The notes: generated by a model from the letters alone, not told the origin. Positions 7,186 to 15,749 are shown, numbered from the stretch's first letter. The stretch: DNA of 64,000 bases from Nitrosospira sp. NpAV (GCF_000832065.1 NZ_JXQM01000021.1:186001-250000), one strand, 5' to 3'. Translations and numbers: made by a program.

Positions 7186-8615
7186 CAGCCATCCAGTCTC
7201 GCAAGAATGTTTTCAACCGATCTACGCACCTCATTGGTGTATGCGTAAAGCGCCTCGCACTCAGCCTTTGTCGGAGTTGCCGAAAAAGTCAGCGTTTGGA
7301 ACCTGGGAATTTCGATTGCATTGCCACGCCGCCCAATGATGATTTCCAGAAGGGTTTTGAGCCATTCCGGCGTTCCGGCGGGTATGCCGGGTTTCTTCAT
7401 GCGCATCGTCCGGGCGAGACTGGCCCTCAGCGCCGCCTCCACCATAATGCCGTCGCTGATCGTTCCGCTACCCGAAAGATTGGTTTGCGCCGGATTCGCC
7501 CCGCTCAACATCTGGGTCCGGGCGATCTGACCGGTTCCCGATTGATTGGCCTGGGTCGATGGCGCGCCAACAAAATCGCCGCCAATACTTATCGCGCCAG
7601 CGCCGCAGGAATTGGTTTCCGTGGAATCCATGCAGGCGAGTGCATGGATTTGCGTTATTGCCATGGCGGTTGATGCGTTATTTTGCATCGATGCGGAAAT
7701 ACCCGATGCATGCGCCTGGCCTATCGCCGCCGCGCCGCTCGTATTGGCCTGGATCGATGCCACGCCGGCCAGATCATGGACCGCGCCCGACACGATGGCG
7801 TCCACGCTGCCCGAGTTGCCCTGTGTGGATGCGGCGCCTGCCAGGACGTGCGCCTGAGCGATGGCTGGTACATTCGTGGTATTGGTTTGGGCTGAGCCGG
7901 AACCGGTAAGATTCCATCCCCCGACAACCACCGTAAACGCGCCGATATTCCGGTGATGCCGGAGAATCATGCGTGGATGGTCTTGTGCCGCCGTGCCGGT
8001 CACGGCCGCCGGCGCGCCTAATTTATCAATTGCGCCGGAGCGCACCATCGGCAAATAGTGTTGCAGGGCTTCCGGCCTTATCTGGTCCGGGGAAATACCT
8101 TTTTGCAGTGCAAAAAATTCTTCATCGGTCAGGATGGCGTTCCACCATGCCACTTCGGCAAGGGACCCATCCCAGTTACGCGTTCCATCCGGGTTATTGC
8201 CGAAGTACCAGGTGTTCGATCCCGTCGGCCATGACGAATTGGATCCGGACTGCGTAAGTCCCGAACCGACGGTGAGCCTGGCTCCCGCCTGATAGATTAT
8301 TGGATCATTGGCCGAAGATGATGTATCGGCAGATATTCCAATGGGTGTCCACACGCCCGCCGATGGGCGACCCCATAGCCAATTCGTCGCAGCGCCCGGA
8401 CCGATGAAAAAACGGTAATTTGTGGCATCGTTGTTATTGCACAGGACAAAGGGAAGCGTCCCTTCACGCGCAAATATCCGCCCCAGGCTGCCGGCGCCCT
8501 CTCCATTGCGGTTCGTCCACACATGGAAACTGAATCCCGCCCCAATGCCTTCCGTCGGCCCGGTGATCTTGTCGGTAGAGGCCGCGCCCTTGGCCGCCCC
8601 AAAACCTATCGCCAC
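7185..8615 (-). CDS. LamG-like appendage protein with seven short Asn/Gly/Ser-rich repeats
   Basis: A 476-residue protein, probably a tail appendage or fibre. Residues 1-215 have the concanavalin/LamG pattern: FSFHVWTNR, then NTWYFGNNPDG, NWDGSLAEVAWWNAILTDEE and a closing EALQHYLPM. Residues about 240-395 hold seven imperfect 22-24-residue units with a Q-x-N-x-S-G core (STQGNSGS, SIQANTSG, SMQNNAST, STETNSCG, STQANQSG), likely a beta-stalk. The last 75 residues are helical. LamG domains bind sugars, so host-surface binding is likely. It is coupled to the GNAT gene by TGATG. Confidence 0.75.
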   Translation of the reverse strand: MAIGFGAAKGAASTDKITGPTEGIGAGFSFHVWTNRNGEGAGSLGRIFAREGTLPFVLCNNNDATNYRFFIGPGAATNWLWGRPSAGVWTPIGISADTSSSANDPIIYQAGARLTVGSGLTQSGSNSSWPTGSNTWYFGNNPDGTRNWDGSLAEVAWWNAILTDEEFFALQKGISPDQIRPEALQHYLPMVRSGAIDKLGAPAAVTGTAAQDHPRMILRHHRNIGAFTVVVGGWNLTGSGSAQTNTTNVPAIAQAHVLAGAASTQGNSGSVDAIVSGAVHDLAGVASIQANTSGAAAIGQAHASGISASMQNNASTAMAITQIHALACMDSTETNSCGAGAISIGGDFVGAPSTQANQSGTGQIARTQMLSGANPAQTNLSGSGTISDGIMVEAALRASLARTMRMKKPGIPAGTPEWLKTLLEIIIGRRGNAIEIPRFQTLTFSATPTKAECEALYAYTNEVRRSVENILARLDG

Positions 8616-8618
8616 GGA

Positions 8619-9110
8619 TCAAGTCTCTTTAAGTTCGACAGCGATTAACTCCGCATCCCCTGCTGCTGTATCGTTCGCCACATCGCGTTTTATGCGCAGC
8701 CGGAACGCTTCGCCCGCGGCGATGCTATCCATGTTTGCGCCATTGGACACCGCAGCACTGAGTACAAGGATAACTCCGCTCGTTCCAGGCACGGTTGCCG
8801 CCGTTACCGCCTGATCCGCGGCAAACGAATCCGCATCCATGTCCATCGTCATGTCGGATAAGCGCTCAAATGCCATGAGCCACCCGAGCGTTCCGGCAAT
8901 GGCGCCGCTCAGCGCCGCATGGATATAAACCGTTATGCCGCCTCCCGCGTAGTTTCGGGGAAGAATGCCTGTAAACAGGGCCGTTTCCGCCGTCACCGCA
9001 TCGAAATCCAGCACCGGGTGATTATTCCGCGTGTCCAATGTTGCATAATTGCTCGCCGGAGGCTCATTGTCCGGCGGAAAGAACGCCAGCAGGGTATCTC
9101 CACTCGCCAT
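8619..9110 (-). CDS. Phage virion protein, probable beta-sandwich appendage
   Basis: A 163-residue protein opening MASGDTLLAFFPPDNEPP and closing with strands FRLRIKRDVANDT and AELIAVELKET. The mix of short strands and Ala/Gly/Thr turns, the position between tail genes and the lack of charged catalytic motifs fit a jelly-roll or beta-sandwich structural protein such as a tail appendage. No named family recognised. It begins 12 bases after the previous gene and ends three bases before the LamG-like gene. Confidence 0.65.
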   Translation of the reverse strand: MASGDTLLAFFPPDNEPPASNYATLDTRNNHPVLDFDAVTAETALFTGILPRNYAGGGITVYIHAALSGAIAGTLGWLMAFERLSDMTMDMDADSFAADQAVTAATVPGTSGVILVLSAAVSNGANMDSIAAGEAFRLRIKRDVANDTAAGDAELIAVELKET

Positions 9111-9121
9111 CCCGTCACCCC

Positions 9122-9505
9122 TTATGCTGGCTGGTTGCTGGTGTAGGTCAAGGCCGGGAAATTGACCGTATTGCCGCTGGTCACGGCTTGATCCGAGGTT
9201 TCATCCGTCACCCACAGAACTTTGCCGACATTATCAGTGAAAGCAATATGCAGATCCGGCGCTGGGCCGGAGTTCGCGGATGCCGTGCCGCTCTTTGTTC
9301 CAACCGTACAGACACGCGGGTTATTGGCAGCGCCCGACAGGGTAAAGTCACCCGAAGCAAGGGTAACCGTGCAAATAGCGTTAGCCGTAACCGTGGCATA
9401 ACTGTCACCCACAGTGTATGCCTTGAGCAGCAACATACGAATTGCATTATTCTTGATCGCGTTTAGCCCTCCGTCCAACACATCCGAATGCACCCATTTG
9501 GCCAT
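9122..9505 (-). CDS. Phage structural protein of unknown function
   Basis: A 127-residue protein. Start set at MAKWVHSDVLDGGLN because GGGAG lies seven bases before it; the longer frame upstream runs into noncoding sequence. The opening W-V-H-S-D-V-L-D-G and the rest, rich in Thr, Ala and Asn with beta-strand spacing (AICTVTLASGDFTLSG), match small virion proteins found beside tail genes in short-tailed phages. Exact role unknown. Confidence 0.6.
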   Translation of the reverse strand: MAKWVHSDVLDGGLNAIKNNAIRMLLLKAYTVGDSYATVTANAICTVTLASGDFTLSGAANNPRVCTVGTKSGTASANSGPAPDLHIAFTDNVGKVLWVTDETSDQAVTSGNTVNFPALTYTSNQPA

Positions 9506-9604
9506 TGAGAAACTCCCTTTGCATATGAACCCTGATAATCCATCAGGCGGCTCTCCAGGCCCACACAAATGCTGGTGTCCTGAGGAACTATCTGGTATGA
9601 ACAT

Positions 9605-9626
9605 AAAAAAGCCGCTGCAAGCGGCT
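9605..9626 (-). terminator. Rho-independent terminator after the large tail protein gene
   Basis: Read leftward, the hairpin AGCCGCTTGCAGCGGCT (9626-9610) is followed by six T. It lies 28 bases after the stop of the large tail gene and before the appendage genes, so it should lower expression of the latter. The same GCCGC/GCGGC style recurs after the portal and before the lysis genes. Confidence 0.85.
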
Positions 9627-9653
9627 CATGTTTTGAATCCAGTCCTGTTTTCG

Positions 9654-11690
9654 TCACGCTTGTTTCAACCCGGCCATGGTCTCTGCCAGCACGATCCCCG
9701 TCACCTTCACATTGCCGGATAACACAATTTCAACATTGTCCGCCTTGTAGCCCCCGGGGAGGCGGAAGGCGCGACTGTTCCCCACTTGATTGGTGAACTT
9801 CAGCGCACCATCAGCCCATAGCTGGAATTGCAGGGAATTGATAGTCAGCGGCGGGTTGGGCCGCATCTCATCGCCGCCTAGTTCATATTCCCCGAGGCAA
9901 GGATCAGCCAGGGCGTCGTTCATGGCATCAGCGGAAACAAGCGCCTGGTTCCCCGCGATCGCCGCGTCATAGGCGGATAAAGCTGCGCCGATTTCCGCTT
10001 CGGACATATCAAAATCGGCATCGACCTTCGCCGCGCCATAGTTGATCGGCGGCACGGTGATGAATTTCTTGCTTTTCCATTCGTAGGAAAGCTTGGTGCC
10101 TGCATTCCCCTCCCATTGGTAGATCTTCTTATCGGCGGCGACATAGAGCCTGCCTGTCTGCGGGTCAGCCCATATGGCAGTAATCCTCTGGTTTACTTTA
10201 ACGAATGATGCGCTTTCGCCCTTGTCGATCACGAACATGAGAGAACTTTCGTCAACGGTATAACCGGCGTAATAGCGGTTATCGGCAGAGGCGGCGATGA
10301 ATGTCTCGGGGTTGAGTTCCGCCCACTCTTTCTGCGTGAACAGATCCTTGGTTACAATATCATTGCCGGCGCCGATGATCACCATGCCTTGCGGCGCCGG
10401 GTAACCCACCCCGAACGCAAAGCTCGCCACACCGCGCTTCGCCATGCATGGCCAGGCAACGCCGAGCTTTTCCATGCCACCGCCCATGGTCACCGGTTCC
10501 ACGCCGGTAATGGTGAAAGGACACCCCTTGGTCATTCCCACAAGTGTCGTCCCGGCAATTCCGATTGCTACAATATCCTGATCGTAGGTTTGCCGGTACG
10601 CTGCTGGCCAGGCATAAGGTTTGAACGGTTCGGAAAAATATACTTCATTTCCCGTAAAACCGGCTGCAATGCCGTTGGCCAGAACAACTATGCCCTTCAT
10701 ATCGGCAGGCGGCATGTTCCATGACGCGGACGGAAGTACTTCACCCAGTGCGGCACCAATGTCCGGGACCGTATCGTTGTAGGCGGTGGTAATTGCCCCG
10801 ATGGTCACGATGTAATGGTACTCGGTACCGCTTGAAGTGGTCAGCGTACGATATATGCGCTTGCTCATGCCGAGGGTGTTGTGCGGAGCAACCCGCGTCC
10901 ATGTTCCGGCGGCAGTGTAGGCCTGCATGGTTGACAGCGATACCACAATCTTTCTGGTCGCCGAATCCACGCTCACAAGGGTGAAGGTGCCATTGAGGTC
11001 CGTCATGCCGGCCACGGCTGCGAAGGTAACCGTTTCACCAGCGCGCAAACCGAACACTGAATCAAGCGTCACTTGCACATACCCGGCTGATGGCGTGTCC
11101 TTGATGGCTGCGGATATGTTGCCTGAGTTAGGCGGGGCAATATCCAGGTTTGACAGCATCCAGGCAGCGTCAGCTTTGCCGGTTGTGGCAATCGAGGCGG
11201 GAGACGGGGCGGATTCCTCGCCCCATTGCGTGACAAAGGTATAGACATAGGATCGGGTAACATCGGCCTCAACGCCTCCCGACGGAGTAACGGTGGGTTT
11301 GGTTACCGGCGGCGTCACTCCCAGCACATAGCACCCGGAAGGATAAGGCCCGATCCCGGCGGTGGCGGTCTCGTAATCCGATGTTCGCGGCTCGCCGTCG
11401 CCAGTGTAGTAGAAACGCTCGGAGATGTTCGCGGCAATGGGCGAACGCGCCACGTCCACGTCCTTGTCCCACGCCAGCCATTTTTCGTTGCCATCCCTTT
11501 CCATGTGGAACAGGGATTTTATGTCATTGCCGATGACGGGAGAAAACACATGCAGCGGGCCATTCCTTGGGCGCAAATCGCCGGATATCAGATTGCAGTT
11601 CGTTGCAACCTGCGCCTGGTTCGGCGCAAGCAACTGTTTTGCCAATCTCGGCACAAGCCCCGAGAAGCCGGCGATTCTGAATGCGGTCAT
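9654..11690 (-). CDS. Large phage tail/virion protein
   Basis: A 678-residue protein, the largest in the tail region. It opens MTAFRIAGFSGLVPRLAKQLL and AQVATNCNLISGDLRPRNGP, a start I associate with a tail or neck protein of short-tailed phages that may form a beta-propeller. A fibronectin-like segment (YVYTFVTQWGEESAPSPAS, about residues 150-170) and several Gly/Trp-rich strands (WRYAAD-like blades such as WADPQTGRLYVAAD) follow. It probably sits at the head-tail junction or tail tip. The Shine-Dalgarno AGGATA lies inside a copy of a dispersed repeat just upstream. A clear terminator follows it. Confidence 0.7.
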   Translation of the reverse strand: MTAFRIAGFSGLVPRLAKQLLAPNQAQVATNCNLISGDLRPRNGPLHVFSPVIGNDIKSLFHMERDGNEKWLAWDKDVDVARSPIAANISERFYYTGDGEPRTSDYETATAGIGPYPSGCYVLGVTPPVTKPTVTPSGGVEADVTRSYVYTFVTQWGEESAPSPASIATTGKADAAWMLSNLDIAPPNSGNISAAIKDTPSAGYVQVTLDSVFGLRAGETVTFAAVAGMTDLNGTFTLVSVDSATRKIVVSLSTMQAYTAAGTWTRVAPHNTLGMSKRIYRTLTTSSGTEYHYIVTIGAITTAYNDTVPDIGAALGEVLPSASWNMPPADMKGIVVLANGIAAGFTGNEVYFSEPFKPYAWPAAYRQTYDQDIVAIGIAGTTLVGMTKGCPFTITGVEPVTMGGGMEKLGVAWPCMAKRGVASFAFGVGYPAPQGMVIIGAGNDIVTKDLFTQKEWAELNPETFIAASADNRYYAGYTVDESSLMFVIDKGESASFVKVNQRITAIWADPQTGRLYVAADKKIYQWEGNAGTKLSYEWKSKKFITVPPINYGAAKVDADFDMSEAEIGAALSAYDAAIAGNQALVSADAMNDALADPCLGEYELGGDEMRPNPPLTINSLQFQLWADGALKFTNQVGNSRAFRLPGGYKADNVEIVLSGNVKVTGIVLAETMAGLKQA

Positions 11691-11691
11691 T

Positions 11692-11714
11692 ATCCTAAAT
11701 CCGGCAACTGGGCG
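11692..11714 (+). repeat. Dispersed intergenic repeat, copy 1
   Basis: ATCCTAAATCCGGCAACTGG: one of six related copies in the window with core CCTAAATCCGGYAGTTGG. This one lies inside the prophage, between endolysin and tail genes. Confidence 0.5.
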
Positions 11715-11841
11715 CAGTAAAATGCAATCCGCTTTGCAGAGGCGAACCCACCAATAGATAAAAATCAGGGGAAAAGAAATTTTTATGGATCATGGCGCCA
11801 GGCTGGAAGATGAACGAGAGAAGAACTGAGAAAATGAGCAG

Positions 11842-12390
11842 TCAACTACTGGATTCAGGATCCATGCCACCCAATGATGTGGGCGATTTTTTCCCTTCGC
11901 ATATGGCTCGTTCCTCCGCCCGCCTTTTCACCAGCCCTGGCAATACCCTTCTGCCTGGCCCATATTTGAACGCCTCGATGCGTTGGCAGGCTTCCGCGTA
12001 TTTCCCGGCATTGATCAGGTCGATCAGATTGGGCGGCTTCCCCGGTTTTGCCTTCTTGCAGAATGTGCCGACGCCAATGTTATAGGCGAGCGACACATAT
12101 GCTTCATACTCATGCTGATACAGCGGCGCGGTAACGCACTTTTTAACCCCGGCCGCGTAGACGCCTTCGACTTCGTCGAGCAATCGCACCAGCGAGCGCG
12201 TGGGCGTGGTCCTGTCGCCCATCCTGACACCGGCGGTCGTTCCAAAGCCGATAGTAGGCACGTCGCCAGGTGCGGGAATATAGGCCTCCTCCTTGTAGTC
12301 TTCATGCAAGGCGATCCCGACAAGGGTCGAGGCCGCCAGCACCATTACCGCAATTGTGGAGCGGACTTGCGTGGGAGACGGATTAATCAT
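11842..12390 (-). CDS. Phage endolysin, lysozyme-like (GH24 type) with N-terminal signal-anchor
   Basis: A 182-residue muramidase expected to cut peptidoglycan at lysis. Residues 10-28 form a hydrophobic signal-anchor or SAR helix, so it may reach the periplasm by the Sec system without a classic holin. The catalytic region is E30 followed by AYIPAPGDVPTIGFGTT. E30 and T46 fit the GH24 Glu and Thr; the canonical Asp position holds Pro/Ala, the nearest Asp being D43. The AYNIGVGTFC motif near residue 105 is also typical. The ATG overlaps the stop of the lipoprotein gene (ATGA). Part of a four-gene lysis cassette. Confidence 0.85.
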   Translation of the reverse strand: MINPSPTQVRSTIAVMVLAASTLVGIALHEDYKEEAYIPAPGDVPTIGFGTTAGVRMGDRTTPTRSLVRLLDEVEGVYAAGVKKCVTAPLYQHEYEAYVSLAYNIGVGTFCKKAKPGKPPNLIDLINAGKYAEACQRIEAFKYGPGRRVLPGLVKRRAEERAICEGKKSPTSLGGMDPESSS

Positions 12391-12671
12391 CTGGCATGCT
12401 CCTGGAGGCAGTCAAGTTTCGCCTTTATGGTCGCCTTTAAATCCCCGGCGTCGAGATTCGCGCAGGGCGAGACATCGGATGCGGATGGCGCCACCGGCCT
12501 GGACTTCAGCTTGCGCCCCTCGGCCCGGGTCTCCGATGATTCGGGATTGGCCTCAGGATTTTTCCCGGGATTTTCCACTGGGGAGGTGGTCTGTTCAGCG
12601 CGTTCCTCTATGGGTGCAGGCGTGAATACGGTGCAGGATGCCAGAAGCAGGGGAGCGACGAGATACCTCAT
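12387..12671 (-). CDS. Small lipoprotein of the lysis cassette (possible outer-membrane spanin)
   Basis: A 94-residue protein. Start set at MRYLVAPLLLASC because GGGAGAAAA lies upstream and a very short signal peptide ends in the lipobox LLASC (Cys13). The mature part is Pro/Glu/Ser-rich and disordered, with a C-terminal Cys-containing helix. A short Pro-rich lipoprotein next to an endolysin is the usual layout of an Rz1-type o-spanin, but a second candidate lipoprotein lies at 24276-24584, so the role is open. It overlaps the genes on both sides by four bases. Confidence 0.6.
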   Translation of the reverse strand: MRYLVAPLLLASCTVFTPAPIEERAEQTTSPVENPGKNPEANPESSETRAEGRKLKSRPVAPSASDVSPCANLDAGDLKATIKAKLDCLQEHAR

Positions 12672-12982
12672 TGTTTTCTCCCCCGGGGCCACTGCTCGAT
12701 GATTCGATCGAGCTTTTCGTTGAATTCCTTCATCGTTTCCCGCTGCTCGACTCTTATGGATCTGATCTCCTCGCTCAGGCGCTCATTGGTTCGCTCCTGA
12801 TACAATTCTCCACGTTTCAAACTGGCGATATCATTCTGCACCGCGTTGTAAGTCGCCACACCCGATGCGAGCAGACTGGCTATCGCGATAAGTCCGCCGA
12901 AGGATAGCGTGGAAGTGGATGGGCCGCGCCGCCGCTCTGTTCGCTCTGTTTTGTGGTCGCTGTCGGAGTCCTGGTTCATCAT
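12668..12982 (-). CDS. Membrane protein with C-terminal coiled coil, lysis cassette
   Basis: A protein of about 104 residues. The start is one of two adjacent ATGs directly after the stop of the previous gene (TGACATGATG), indicating coupling. The first 30 residues are polar (MMNQDSDSDHKTERTERRR), then one membrane helix (FGGLIAIASLLASGVATY, about 35-55), then a heptad coiled coil to the end (YQERTNERLSEEIRSIRVEQ). This resembles holin-accessory membrane proteins but no family is certain. Confidence 0.6.
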   Translation of the reverse strand: MMNQDSDSDHKTERTERRRGPSTSTLSFGGLIAIASLLASGVATYNAVQNDIASLKRGELYQERTNERLSEEIRSIRVEQRETMKEFNEKLDRIIEQWPRGRKQ

Positions 12983-12983
12983 G

Positions 12984-13157
12984 TCAGAACAGGCTCCACA
13001 GGACCACAATCACGATCGCCATGGCGGCGGCGAGCAAAATCGCACCCGTCCATTTCGAAGCCCGCAGCTTGTCGAGCAAGCTGTCCGCGCTCGCATCCAC
13101 CATCGCATTCTGTCTGTCGATTTCTTCCTTGATACGCTTGCGCTGGAACTGAGTCAT
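12984..13157 (-). CDS. Small single-helix membrane protein, candidate holin
   Basis: A 57-residue protein. Start set at MTQFQRKRIKEEIDRQ, the second of two ATGs, six bases after GGAGG; a longer frame would run through the terminator upstream. The N-terminus is charged and helical; residues 37-56 (WTGAILLAAAMAIVIVVLWSL) form one membrane helix ending at the C-terminus. Size and place at the head of the lysis cassette suggest a holin or pinholin, but one-helix proteins are hard to assign. Confidence 0.55.
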   Translation of the reverse strand: MTQFQRKRIKEEIDRQNAMVDASADSLLDKLRASKWTGAILLAAAMAIVIVVLWSLF

Positions 13158-13171
13158 CATCAACCTCCAAT

Positions 13172-13196
13172 AAAAAAAGGCCGCTAATGCGGCCTT
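13172..13196 (-). terminator. Rho-independent terminator before the lysis cassette
   Basis: Read leftward, AAGGCCGC-ATTA-GCGGCCTT (13196-13177) is followed by a run of seven T. It separates the fibre-side genes from the lysis cassette, which starts only 15 bases further on, so the cassette must depend on readthrough, antitermination or an unseen promoter. Confidence 0.85.
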
Positions 13197-13252
13197 ATTG
13201 AACATCGCTTTGGAACGCTTACTTTCCAAATAAATAATTTTAAATCATATCG

Positions 13253-13549
13253 TTATTTAGAGCCTGGTCTACCGGAATCGCGATTGACGCGGCTTCCATC
13301 CCAGACGCCATTCATGGTGGAGGCGGCAGCAAGCGGCTGCGGCGCGGCAGCAGCCCACCGGTCGATAACCCATTGGAATTCCGCGATGCTGTCCAGAGGC
13401 GTGTTCGCCGCGTTGTCGTATTCGAGATGCCCGCTCGCCCCATTCCACTGTACCGCGCGGATCTCCGGTGGCAGCGCGGATAAGTCAACCGGCCGGAACA
13501 ATCCATCCACTCCGGCAACGCCATCGTCGCGAATAATCGTCACTCGCAT
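13253..13549 (-). CDS. Small phage tail-region protein
   Basis: A 98-residue protein. Start set at MRVTIIRDDGVAGVDG, overlapping the previous gene by ten bases. The pattern VTIIRDDGVAGVDG, then SALPPEIRAVQWNGASGHLEY and FQWVIDRWAAA, is one I know from a small protein encoded beside phage tail-fibre genes, possibly an assembly chaperone. Function not established. A terminator lies about 60 bases downstream. Confidence 0.6.
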   Translation of the reverse strand: MRVTIIRDDGVAGVDGLFRPVDLSALPPEIRAVQWNGASGHLEYDNAANTPLDSIAEFQWVIDRWAAAAPQPLAAASTMNGVWDGSRVNRDSGRPGSK

Positions 13550-13878
13550 ATCTTGCCCTCCCCTTGCAACAGCGTCTGTTGCGCCGCCTCGAACAATGCC
13601 TCTTGCGCCCATTGCGCCTGTGCGCCTTGTTTCACCATTTCATTGCGGAACGACTCGGTGGCAGCTACGCCCTTGCGTGATTCGTTGGCGGTATTGATCA
13701 TCAGCGCGGGCATCCAGGCGATGGCGCAACCCCAGTTGCCGGTTTCCTGCCCCGTATTCATATCAACACCGCGAACCTGCACATACCAGGGACAGCGGTA
13801 GAGCACGGATTTTCCCGCTTCTACCTTGATTTCTTCGCACTTTGCCCCGAGCGGACAATCCGCAATCCGGGTCTCCAT
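13540..13878 (-). CDS. Small cysteine-containing phage protein
   Basis: A 112-residue protein with Cys residues at the start (METRIADCPLGAKCEEI), in YRCPWYVQVRG and GCAIAWMPAL. The later half is helical (WAQEALFEAAQQTLL). Similar small proteins occur next to fibre genes of temperate podoviruses. Its ATG overlaps the stop of the fibre gene (TAATG). Function unknown. Confidence 0.6.
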   Translation of the reverse strand: METRIADCPLGAKCEEIKVEAGKSVLYRCPWYVQVRGVDMNTGQETGNWGCAIAWMPALMINTANESRKGVAATESFRNEMVKQGAQAQWAQEALFEAAQQTLLQGEGKICE

Positions 13879-14774
13879 TAGTTTTTGCTCGCAAGAATCA
13901 TGTCGATATATTGCACCGCGAGGTTAATCGCGGTGCCCGTGAATGCGTGATTGTGGGAGCCTCCGCCACCGGTGCCTCCATCGGTCAAGGGGTTTCCTTG
14001 TATGGAGCCGCCGCCCCCACCGCTAGGATTCGTACCTACGCCAGCGGTGTTATATACAGATAAAGCGTGCGTGTGCCATGGTATCTGCGCCATGGTCAGG
14101 GTCGTTGCACTGTTCGAACCCGTAACAGCCTGGGAAGCGAAGGCACTGGTAAAAGCCACCGATCCGCCCGATCCCGCCCCGGTTCCGCTCACGATCCGTA
14201 TTGCCTTGTTATGATGCGTGGTGATCTGTGTCCAGCCAACCGGTGCCGCGGCCTGGAAAAACGACATGACGGTGCCGGACGGAATCAGTGTAGCCTCGGC
14301 TGCGCCAAGCGTCGCGCGCGCCGCCGCGGCATCCGCGCTACTCAGCAAGGCCCTGGCAAATGCGCTCAGGCTGGTGAGGGCGGCGGTGCCCGCACCGGAG
14401 AAATACGGCAGCGCGTCAGCGGATGACGCAAGCGCGCCAAGGGCGATGAGATTGGTATTGGATAACGATTCTTCCAGGGCCGCGCGAGTGATGCCCGCCA
14501 CAAAATAATCGCCCGCCGCCCAGGTTCTGGCGACCGTGCCATCCAGCCCGCGCCCGCCCGTGGCGATGGCGAAGTTGTCCGTGCCACGGGCCTCGATCTT
14601 CACGATTTCCCGGTTGCCGGAGGCATCCTTGAAGATCCCATAGAAATAATCACCCGTACCGAGCACCGGAAAAAGAATTCCCTTGCCAGCTTCCACCGTG
14701 AAGCTCAGGCCAGCCGTTCCATCTGGGGCGGAACTGATTTTTGCCTTGCCGAAATTAGAGAACTTGAGTCCCAT
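13878..14774 (-). CDS. Tail fibre protein with collar-like C-terminus
   Basis: A 298-residue fibre, probably trimeric and host-binding. The N-terminal part opens MGLKFSNFGKAKIS and anchors to the tail; residues 115-165 carry the common fibre motif ALTSLSAFARALLSS and AAARATLGAAE; the C-terminal part begins PSGTVMSFFQAAAPVGWTQI, the usual opening of tail-collar domains, and has two metal-type motifs, HTH and HNH, separated by a Gly-rich loop. Such His pairs bind iron in collar-type fibres. No separate chaperone gene is certain. Confidence 0.8.
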   Translation of the reverse strand: MGLKFSNFGKAKISSAPDGTAGLSFTVEAGKGILFPVLGTGDYFYGIFKDASGNREIVKIEARGTDNFAIATGGRGLDGTVARTWAAGDYFVAGITRAALEESLSNTNLIALGALASSADALPYFSGAGTAALTSLSAFARALLSSADAAAARATLGAAEATLIPSGTVMSFFQAAAPVGWTQITTHHNKAIRIVSGTGAGSGGSVAFTSAFASQAVTGSNSATTLTMAQIPWHTHALSVYNTAGVGTNPSGGGGGSIQGNPLTDGGTGGGGSHNHAFTGTAINLAVQYIDMILASKN

Positions 14775-14796
14775 TTCACCCCCCTACTTTATCGGC

Positions 14797-15420
14797 CTAT
14801 TTTCTGGCCATGATCGCGGTTCTCAGTGGAGCGCGCGTGTAGTTTCTGGCCACGCGCATTCCTGCTGCCGCTGTGGTGATGTCGAATTGCTGCTGATGAT
14901 AGGCGGCTAGTTGCGCGTGCGTGTAGGGTTTTTTAGGCAAGAGCAGCAGTTGTGCCAAGGCCCCGTGCATAACCGGTTCCCAAAACTCACTGAACAGCGC
15001 GTCGTCGATTCCCGTGCTGTTTGCGGACGGCTTCAGCGCGACCGTCATTGTCAATACTCCGGCCGCATCGGGGATCGGCGCCAGCGTGGCTGCCGTTGCT
15101 CCGCCCAGAACATAGAGCGGCATGCCTGAGCAGCTGGCCCAATTCTGGATGGGTATGCCGGATTCTCCCACATGGGATTCGATTTCCTCTCCGTTTAGCG
15201 CCGCACGCGTAATGCAATGCACCGCGGCTCCCGCCGGGGGCACGAAGGCATACTCCGCCGTTCCGGCCATCACCGGTACCTCGGGATGATGAAACCGCCA
15301 GGCCAGCGATTGCTCGCAAAACACAATGGCTGATTGACGCAAGGCATTATCCACCATTGTGAACGGGCAGCCGGGCAGCGCAGGCATGACCAGGTCGTAA
15401 AAATCACTCCACAGCTTCAT
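14797..15420 (-). CDS. Probable head-tail connector or tail tubular protein
   Basis: A 207-residue protein with the helical start MKLWSDFYDLVMPALPGCP and VDNALRQSAIVFCEQSLAW, a beta-rich middle, and a C-terminal helix (FSEFWEPVMHGALAQLLLLP, YTHAQLAAYHQQQF). This order is typical of connector proteins that complete the neck of short-tailed phages. Its start overlaps the end of the upstream adaptor gene (ATGA). Family name uncertain. Confidence 0.65.
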   Translation of the reverse strand: MKLWSDFYDLVMPALPGCPFTMVDNALRQSAIVFCEQSLAWRFHHPEVPVMAGTAEYAFVPPAGAAVHCITRAALNGEEIESHVGESGIPIQNWASCSGMPLYVLGGATAATLAPIPDAAGVLTMTVALKPSANSTGIDDALFSEFWEPVMHGALAQLLLLPKKPYTHAQLAAYHQQQFDITTAAAGMRVARNYTRAPLRTAIMARK

Positions 15421-15749
15421 ATTGCTGCGTCGGCAGCAAAGAGCTGCATGAAAAGAGCGGCACGCCCGGCGTTGACATACTCGTCGTCAGTCATTTCGGC
15501 TCTTGCCGTAACATAATCCGCTACCGTTTGCACATACTCGGCGGGGAGCGGGAAGATATCGGCGAGCAAGTTATCGCCATGGGGCAGATTGCCGAATTGG
15601 CCCATGAACAGGTCGGGGCGACGCTTGAAGATTTGCAGCATTGCCTGACTTGCGAAGGTCAATAGCGTCGCATCCGAATACCGGTCCTTGCCTGTATCAT
15701 TAAGTGGAATTCGCGCGAGATCGACGGCTGACTGATAGGTAAAGGCCAT
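15417..15749 (-). CDS. Probable phage adaptor (head-completion) protein
   Basis: A 110-residue all-helical protein, start at the second of two ATGs, six bases after GGAGG. It opens MAFTYQSAVDLARIPLND and contains YSDATLLTFASQAMLQIFKRRPDLF and ADYVTARAEMTDDEYVNAGRAALF. Helical adaptors like this attach below the portal. Gene order (portal, capsid, adaptor, connector) supports the call. Overlaps both neighbours by a few bases. Confidence 0.65.
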   Translation of the reverse strand: MAFTYQSAVDLARIPLNDTGKDRYSDATLLTFASQAMLQIFKRRPDLFMGQFGNLPHGDNLLADIFPLPAEYVQTVADYVTARAEMTDDEYVNAGRAALFMQLFAADAAI

